From assembly GCA_026545765.1 (NCBI GenBank), contig CM048840.1, positions 28,462,765 to 28,526,764 of the forward strand: DNA of 64,000 nucleotides. The letters are read 5' to 3'. Source of the DNA: Plantago major (lineage: Eukaryota; Streptophyta; Magnoliopsida; Lamiales; Plantaginaceae). The notes under the pieces were generated by a model that saw only the letters and a program-made list of their open reading frames with translations, was not told where the DNA came from and made no database searches. Of this stretch, positions 56,313-64,000 are shown one piece after another (within the stretch, counting starts at the first letter, position 1; each line of letters starts with the position of its first letter). Both the position numbers and the translations under genes were made by a program.

Positions 56313-56727
56313 TGTTGAGGGTGAAGTCCCCCAAACACTTAATAAGTTCTTCCTAAATCGCCTAAGTCCAAATAACTGTAGAGCTTCCAAAGCAAAGGTC
56401 CAAAGCTAGGATTCAATGCACTCCAAAGAACTTGAGGGTAAGAACCTGCACAAGTAACTTTGGGGGGGGGGGGGGGTAGAACCGTAGACCCGGTTTGCAA
56501 AGTGTCAAACCGGGTAGAGACTTTACTTGAGAGAGACTGAAGATCTACTCTGTATAGTGATCGGGATTAGTTCATAAAGACGACTTGACTTACCGTTTAC
56601 ATGGAAATGTGTGTTAGGAATATCCGTTTAGATTTTGATCAGCAACCTAATGACTTATCTTAGCTCAGAAAGGTGCTTAGTACTCTTGGTTCACTTGAAC
56701 ACTGTAAAAGAGGAAAATCACTAAGTA
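56313..56727 (-). repeat. 5' LTR of the gypsy element, part
   Basis: On the minus strand the LTR ends CCCTCAACA at 56313. Its other end is not clear because the copia LTR begins at about 56728, so the copia element may have inserted in this LTR. A 15-G run lies at 56462-56476. Confidence 0.55.
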
Positions 56728-57116
56728 TGTTAGTCTAGCAAATCTTGTATATGATGTTAGGTCTCTGAATGTAATTTTTATTTAGTGAAAGAAGACCAAG
56801 AAGGAAGCATCCAAGCAAAGGAACTCTTTTCCAGAAGACTGAAGTTTGCTCAAGATTGCTGAAGACTAAGTAGAAAAGTCTCCTCAGATACCTATGTCCA
56901 GAAACCTTGAGTCAACAAGTGTTTTGATTAAAAAAGTTACTCAAAGGATATCTGAGAACACAAGTGTATTTAGTAAGGAACGTGTCGAGTCTCAGAAAGC
57001 TTCACGTATCCGTTGAGACAACAGGACAAATATAGTACAATGCATTTATTGCTCGGACAGAAATGTCGGCACAAAAGCAGAAGTCTCTGAAGAAGAAGAC
57101 AAAAAACTCCGCAGTA

Positions 57117-57168
<52 letters not shown>

Positions 57169-58192
57169 ATAGTTTGAATTTAAATTGAGCCTAACGGATA
57201 CTATTCAAACGGCTTCAAATTCAACTATAAATATCACACTTAGAATTCTTGAAAAGACACCAAGAACTTACTTACAACTTGAACTCACATTGAAACTACA
57301 ACTTACTGAATATCTTCAAGTGATCTCTCAAGCATACAAGCTTTCTTACTACTTGCCTTCTAGCTTTCTGTTGCGACTAAAACTCTAGAACTCTAAGTAG
57401 TATACAAGTTCTAAGTGTCCTGATCCTTAACAAGCATTGCTATCTGTAAAGGAGTTGAATCAAAAGATCAAGTATTTGAGATTCATTCTCTAGAACATTT
57501 AACAAACACTTGGGTCAGTAAAGAACAATTTACCATACATTGTGAAGTGTATTAAGTAATCTTGATTCTATAGAGCTTTCTGAAATAACTGTGTAAGTTA
57601 TAAAGAAGATCACCTGACAAACTACTTTAACCACACACCAACTGGCGTGGAGTACAGGAAGTACTTAGTTTGGGAAACTAAGAAACAACTCCAAGGTTAC
57701 TGAGCACATGAAGTACTTAGTTTTGGAAACTAAGGAATAGCTCAAAAAGGTTTCTGAGTAGAGGAAGTACTTGGCTTAGATAGCTGGGGAACAACTCAGG
57801 GGGGAAACATTTGGTTGGCAACCAAGTGTTGCAGGAATCGAGAGATAAGATATTTGTAAGGGTACCTCATTTATCTATCTTAGTGGATTCTAGGTCTGAG
57901 AAAGGCCGAAGTGGATTAGTTGAAGGATTACGCCACCTTCAGATACCACTATAATTTGTTGTGTTATTTACTTACTGCATTTACCTTGCTTTATTCATCT
58001 TGTTAAGTATTTACACACTTTTACTCTGCTGAGCACGTGCACTTATCACAGAAAGTCTTCCGCTCTCTGAAATTAAGTATCAGATATCTTCATAGATATC
58101 TGAGAAACTGTGTTTATCGACAAAAGTTTTAAAAGACAATTCACCCCCCCCCCCCCCTCTAGTCTTTTACTTTGCCATTATTTGGACCAACA
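56728..58192 (+). repeat. 5' LTR of the Ty1/copia (SIRE-type) element
   Basis: The right end GGACCAACA (58192) is fixed by the primer-binding site just after it. The left end TGTTAGTCTAG (56728) is chosen because it is nearly inverse to the right end; it cannot be verified because the 3' LTR is outside the window. The LTR holds a 46-bp AT run (57121-57166) and a 14-C run (58144-58157) in AATTCACCCCC...TCT, a string common near SIRE LTR ends. Confidence 0.65.
57121..57166. repeat. (AT)n microsatellite in the copia LTR
   Basis: 23 uninterrupted AT units; may overlap the LTR TATA region. Confidence 0.98.
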
Positions 58193-58194
58193 AG

Positions 58195-58206
58195 TAGTAT
58201 CAGAGC
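58195..58206 (+). promoter_or_regulatory. Primer-binding site of the copia element
   Basis: TAGTATCAGAGC, one mismatch from the initiator tRNA-Met complement TGGTATCAGAGC, two bases after the LTR end CAACA. Confidence 0.85.
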
Positions 58207-58310
58207 AGGAGGTTCCCAAGCCTTCTGTGCTGAACCTAGATCCCATATAAGTGCCCACTAACTATTTAACACCTACACTTGATTTGTTCGTTTAGTGTGT
58301 TTGCTGCAGA

Positions 58311-60753
58311 ATGTCTCTGAGTGATGCCCCTGTCCTCAAGCCAAAAAACTACGAAAAATGGAAGAACAACATGTTGTTGCATCTGGAAGCCATAAGTGAC
58401 GAAATTATACATGTTATCAAGAATGGCCCTATAGTCATTCGACAGCTCAAACAAGTCATAGGAGTTTTAGATGGAAGAGACAAAGCACCAGCCGACAAGG
58501 GTGATGAAAGCAGTGGCTCCTCCACACCAGAAACTGGGAGAGTCACCGGTCGAATAGAATATGAAGATAAGCCCAGAGAGCTCTGGACATCAGAAGATGC
58601 CAAGAGACATAGGCTGGATGGACAAGCTCGTAACATCATCATACGTTCTACTCTAGAGCACATACAGTGTAAACTGTGGGGTGCAAAAATAGCTTAAGTT
58701 GTTTGGCAATTGATTGAAGAAATTTGTGCCGGCACTGAAAAAACTAAAGAAAACAAGTTCGAAGTTTTGTAGCTCAAATTCCAAAACTTCAAACAAGGTC
58801 CTACAGAGACACTTGAAGAACTTGACTTTAGGTTCACAACACTAATGAGTGAAATGGCTGCACTTGGAGAAAGTGATAGATACACTAATTCTGAAAAGGT
58901 TAAGACTATTGTGAGAAGTCTAAACCAAAACTGGGAACATACTCAGTATTTCTACTTCAACCAAGGAATGCCAAACATCAATCCAGTGGAACTCTTCAAC
59001 CACTTGGAAACTGTCAACTATGAGACAACTTAGAGAGGACATATAGCTACTGAAAAGTCGCATAATGTTGCTCTGTTAACTCAAGGTACTTCTGAAAAGA
59101 AGAAAACCAAGGAAGTGACTGAAGAAAATGCTCTTGCTGTAAAACACATGAAAAGATTTGTGAGTCAAGAGATTGAAAGGAGAAAATCCAAAGAGAAGCT
59201 GAAAAAGCATTTAGGATCAAACTACCATCAATACAAAAATATACAAAACATCTCACTGAACAAGCCTGCTCAGCAATCTGTAAGTACTGATGTTGCAGAA
59301 ATTGGAAATCATATATGCTTCTACTGTCAGAAATCTGGACACTTCAAAAGAGATTGTCCTATGTTCAACAAACTAAAGACAGGTGACAGGAAGGAGAGAA
59401 GAAACTTCAAGAGAAGTCAGAGAGCTTTGCTCACTGAAGAATGGAAAAAGATTCAAATCCAATTGGATGCTCTTGACATTGAGTCAGAATCTGAAGAGGA
59501 AGATTCAGATGACTCCAAGATACCTTCACCTGAGTTATGTGGCATTACTCATGATTTGGTTGACTTTGGTCAAAAGACGAAAGAAATGTGTGGAGTTGCT
59601 GAGGAGGTCTTTCCAGATTTCTCCAACATCGAACCATGTCTAATGGCTGATGAGGTAACCAACATTTCTCGGTTCTTAAATTATGAAAGTGATGAGGAAA
59701 GTATAAAATATCTAGAACATCTCAAAAAGGAGCTTGATCTTTATGAAAGAGAATTCTTAGTAATTCAATCAAGAACTAAGTTTCTGGAAGAAGAAAAGAA
59801 ATCTCTTGAAAAGGAGATTTCAGAGCTAACCAAGATATCTAAAACAAAGGATGCTGAAAATGCATTTCTAAAGGCTCAGATATCTGAGACAGAGAAATCA
59901 CACAAAGAGGCTTTGAACGTGCTTCAAAGGAAATATGAAGATATTCTTTCTGAAAATGAGGAACTAAAAAAGAAAGAACTATCTTTTCAATCCTATGCCA
60001 AAGCCAGTGATACTCTTACTGAAGTAGAATCTTATCTAAGAGATCCTACAGAAAGGGAGGACTTGGGCTTGACACACAAACCTCTAACTCTACTCCTCTA
60101 AAAAAGGGCGATGATAGAATGACGTTTGTAAGAAGTAAAAAAAAAATGGCTCCCAAACAACCTATAGCATTGGTCAAAAAGCTAAGGATGTTAACAAAGG
60201 CAAGAAAGTTGCGACCCAACCTTTCAGGGAGGAACAAGTCTCCAAAAAGAATGTGGAAAAGGTTTCTGAGAAGAAACAACACACTGGAAAGTGCTACCAT
60301 CCACATTGCTATGTCTCTCGAAAAGGAAAAATTGCAGGAGCTGACAACTTTCCCAACATATCATTTTTCGGAAGAAACAGTGATCTAGAGACTAGTAAAG
60401 TTGCTGAGAACAAATCTCAGATAGCTAAAAGTGCTCGAAATGGCATTGGCTATAGAGCCATCGGGAAACAACTTGCTCTGGAACATAAGCAAGAGCAAGA
60501 ACGATGGATGAAAGCTAGGATTTCTAAAAGTAAGCATCAGAAGTGGAAAAACGAACAAACCACTGAAAATTCGAATGCTAGGGCTAGAAGAAATCTGGCA
60601 AGGAAAGCTAAGTTTGCTGACAAGCAGACTCAGCAACCTGACAGGTATCTAAAAGCACCACGAGGAGCACCTAGGAACACACCAAGATGGAAAATTATTT
60701 TAGATAGCAATGTTACTGGTCATTTACAAAAAAAATACCTCCTTATGTTCTAA
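58311..60753 (+). pseudogene. Ty1/copia Gag, SIRE-type, with in-frame stops
   Basis: Structural Gag protein. It starts MSLSDAPVLKPKNYEKWKNN, the N-terminal segment of copia Gag (UBN2/retrotran_gag_2). The same frame continues to 60101 through three stops (TAA at 58695, TAG at about 58770, TAG at 59031), each at a point where Gln would fit. The zinc knuckle CFYCQKSGHFKRDC lies at 59316-59357. A long Glu/Lys-rich coiled coil (about 59690-60000) fits the extended Gag of SIRE/Maximus elements. At about 60100 the frame changes, and a Lys/Gln-rich linker frame (60253-60753, CYHPHC near its start) leads to the protease. Confidence 0.93.
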
Positions 60754-60868
60754 ATAGACAAAAGAATGTTCCTAAGAATCACATACTGAAATGGATTCCT
60801 ATTGGAAGATTGTTTAGTCTAAATGGTTCCATTATTGAAATGAGAACCTAACTCCTATTTCATGTCTT

Positions 60869-63800
60869 GTGCAGAACACTCCAAAGAAGAAACAAACTTG
60901 GATTTTTGACAGTGGATGTGGGAAGCACATGACAGGAGATAAAGCAAATCTGGTCAACTACAAAGTTTGCAACACTGGACCAGATATCAGATTTGCTGGA
61001 GGAGAATTAAATCCTACGTTAGGATTTGGAGATCTGAAATTGGGAGCTCTTACAATTTCAACTGTGTTACATATAGAGGGATTAAAATATAATCTCTTAA
61101 GCATGAGCCAGTTTGCAGATAAAGGTTATTCTGTAAAGATAAAATCAAATCTCTGCAAACTAATTGACAATGAGTCAAAGCAGACAGTCTTGGTTGCTAG
61201 GCAGAAAGGAAGTCTCTATGTTCCTGGCTTGGCATCTGCCATAACTGAAGAATGTCTCATGGTGAGTCAATCTGGCCACACTGAAGAAAATTGGCTATGG
61301 CATAAAAGAATGAGTCACTTGAACTTCAAAACTCTAAACAAGCTAGCCAAGAAAGAGTTGGTGGTTGGATTACCCAAAATGGCATATAGAAAAGATGGTG
61401 TATGCTCAGCTTGCCAAATGGGGAAACAATCCAAAACATCTTTCAAGTCTAAAACTAGACACTCCAGTGAAAGGCCACTGCAAATGTTACATATGGATCT
61501 TTTTGAATCCTCAGTAACTAGCTATGTAAGAAAGAAGTATGGTCTGGTTGTTGTTCATGATTACTCAAGATTCACTTGGGTTGTATTTCTCAAACAAAAA
61601 TCTGATGCAATGGTTGAAATACCCAACTTGCTGAATAAGCTTGAAGTCATGAAAAATGACAAGGTATCTGTAATCAGAACAGACCATGGTACTGAGTTTG
61701 TGAACCAGTACATAAAAGAGTTTTGTACCTGCAAAGGTATATAACATCAACTATCTTCAGTAAGTACACCACAACAAAATGGTGTTGTTGAAAGGAATAA
61801 TAGGACCCTAAAAGAAGCAGCAAGAACAATGCTTGCTGACACTGAAATAAGTGAAATCTATTGGGTTGAAGCTGTTAACACAGCCTGCAACACTCAAAAT
61901 AGATGTTTGATCAACAAACACCTAACAAAACTCCTTGAACTTTTGATTGGTAGACCCCCTAGTATCAAACATCTAAGGGTGTTTGGTTGCAGATGTTTTG
62001 TTCTTAACAATGGAAAAGAATACTTGAGAACATTTCAACCAAAAGAAGATGAATGAGTATTTCTTGGTTATTCTCTGAATAGCAAAGCCTACAGAATCTA
62101 CAACAAAAGAACACAAAAGATTGAAGAATCTGTTCATGTAGTTTTCTATAAAGGGAACAAGAAAGTACCCTTGAATGAAGAACTCTCAGATAGGTTCAAA
62201 GAACTAATGATTAAAGATTCTAAAGAAAAATCCTCGAAAGGAAACAATTCTGTCATTCACTTAGAGGATGACTCTGACGATGAAAATCAACCATTGCTTA
62301 GTAACAACAAGATGACTCTAAGACATGATGAAGAATTTCCTATGAGAATTTCAGAAATAGAACAAGTTACTGAGAACCTTCATCATGAAGAGGTTTATGA
62401 GAATGAGATTGCTGAAAATCCAATCCCAGATATCTCTAACACTGAAAAAGTGTCAGATATCTATGGCATTTTCCGGGTTCCAGATATCTCAAATACTGAA
62501 CAAGTATCTTGTCAAGATCATAATGATTCACATTCAGATCAAAATGATATTGATCCTACTAGTTCAAAACACATTATAAAATGGATAAGAGATCATCCTG
62601 CCAAGGAATGGATTGGTCCTTTAGACCAAGGGGTTAGAACTAGGAGAGCAATTGCTGGAAATGCAGACTCTCTCTATGGATGTTTCATCTCAAACATTGA
62701 ACCAAAAACTATAGAAGAAGCATTGAAGGATCAAGACTGGATCTCTGCAATGCAAGAAGAGTTGGATCAATTTGAGAGAAAAAAAGTCTGGAAACTGGTT
62801 CCATTTGTTGATGGAATATCTATAATTGGAACTAAGTGGGTTTTCAAGAACAAAATGAATGAGTCTGGTGAAATAACCAGAAACAAAGCAAGGTTGGTTG
62901 CCAAGGGATTCACCCAGACTGAAGGACTAGATTTTGATGAGTCCTATGCTCCAGTTGCAAGATTGGATGCAAATTAGACTATTTCTAGCATTTGCAGCTC
63001 ATAATGACTTTAAAGTTTATCAAATGGATGTCAAGAGTGCATTCCTAAACGGTGAACTTGTTGAGGAAGTTTATGTTGAACAACCACCAGGCTTTGAAGT
63101 TTCCACAGAATGTAGAATGGTCTATGAGCTTCAGAAAGCTTTGTATGGACTGAAACAGGCTCCAAGAGCATGGTATGATACTTTAGCCAAATACTTGCTG
63201 GAAAGTGGCTTCAAGAAAGGAGATGTTGATAAAACACTCTTTACTTTGAACCATGAAGGAAAATTACTTTTAGTTCAAATATATGTTGATGACATTATAT
63301 TTAGATCTAAAGACAAGCAACTTTGTGAAGACTTTGCTAAGCTCATGAAAAGTAAATTTGAGATGAGCATGATGGGAGAATTGAACTATTTCCTAGGGTT
63401 GCAAGTCAAACAACTTAATGATGGAATATTGATCAGTCAAACAAAGTATGCAAAAGATATGCTCAACAAGTTTGATCTAAAGCCTTCTGAAAAGAATGCT
63501 AAGATGCCTATGAGCATTGGAACCAAAATGACCTATATTGAATCTGACAAGAGTGTTAAAGAACACAAGTATAGGAAATTGATTGGGTCTCTACTGTACC
63601 TCACTACAAGTAGACCTGATATTCATTGATATCTGGTTAGTGTGTGCTAGATTTCAGACAAATCCAATGCAATCACACTACAACATTGCTATGAAAATAT
63701 TAAGGTATGTAAAGGGTACTGTAGAAGTTGGGTTGTGGTATCCAAAAGACAGTGGATTGAATTTAGTTGGCTATTCTGATACTGATTATGCTGGATCATT

Positions 63801-64000
63801 GCTTGATAGAAAAAGCACCTCAGGAACTTGTCAATTTATTGGTGCCAGATTAATATCATGGTTCAGCAAGAAACAAAACTCAATTGCCACATCCACCACA
63901 GAGGATGAATATATTGCTGCTGGGTGTTGTGATTCACAGATATTGTGGATACAACAACAACTCAGAGACTATGAGATCAATGAAGAGAAAACTCCTATTT
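60869..64000 (+). pseudogene. Ty1/copia Pol: protease, integrase, reverse transcriptase, RNase H (cut by window end)
   Basis: Domains come in copia order. Protease: TWIFDSGCGKHMTGD at about 60897. Integrase: HKRMSH...CSACQMGK zinc part (about 61300-61430), then the catalytic HMDLFESS, RTDHGTEF and VERNNRTLKE. Reverse transcriptase: [54 protein letters not shown] and the catalytic VDDIIF at about 63285. RNase H: GYSDTDYAGSLLDRKSTSGT and SIATSTTEDEYIAA up to the edge. Breaks: TAA at 61742, TGA at 62054, a frameshift near 62970 and a TGA at 63627 with a further frame change. The 3' end and 3' LTR lie beyond the window. Inactive as read. Confidence 0.95.

Overview
This window is nuclear DNA of a flowering plant, most likely a eudicot. 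The evidence is one plant-type wax-biosynthesis gene set in AT-rich DNA crowded with nested plant transposons: CACTA, Mutator-like, hAT, Stowaway, Helitron-like, LINE-1, Ty3/gypsy and Ty1/copia. I saw no bacterial-style operons, rRNA genes or tRNA genes.

Layout. 1-2248: gene-free DNA with a possible Helitron end and a Stowaway MITE at the centre of a near-perfect 61-bp inverted repeat. 2252-10073: a complete but decayed CACTA (En/Spm) transposon with a CGA target duplication, TNP2-type and TNPA-like coding remnants, an internal partial duplication and a 97-bp minisatellite. 10077-11626: Stowaway-type MITEs. 11910-15695: a Ty3/gypsy-derived LTR element (CACGA target duplication) that has lost most of pol and contains a small CACTA element (GAG target duplication). 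15701-23875: gene-free DNA with a 0.8-kb TIR element, a short LTR with a minus-strand primer-binding site, and dispersed repeats.

23876-25336: the one convincing cellular gene, an intact 486-residue 3-ketoacyl-CoA synthase of the CER6/CUT1/KCS6 type (very-long-chain fatty acid elongation for cuticular wax).

26067-30029: a broken ZMYM1-like hAT transposase interrupted by a 3.1-kb Mutator-like element. That element carries a MURA-like N-terminal gene (plus strand) and a convergent GRF zinc-finger gene (minus strand), an arrangement that recalls mudrA/mudrB. This is the most unusual locus here. 30031-37320: three TIR elements (two with exact 8-bp hAT-type duplications). 37926-41612: a nearly complete LINE-1 on the minus strand. 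41617-47610: repeats, a MITE inside a MITE, another hAT-type MITE and a TIR element. 48774-50718: head-to-tail Helitron-like copies hit by a 5'-truncated LINE with exact target duplications. 54045-56727: a gag-only Ty3/gypsy remnant on the minus strand. 56728-64000: a SIRE-type Ty1/copia element on the plus strand, running off the right edge.

Nothing here works as a pathway. Apart from the KCS gene, the coding sequences are transposon genes, most broken by stops or frameshifts. Several stops look like C-to-T decay. No previously undescribed system is proven; the best candidate for a second look is the MULE with its GRF zinc-finger partner gene.
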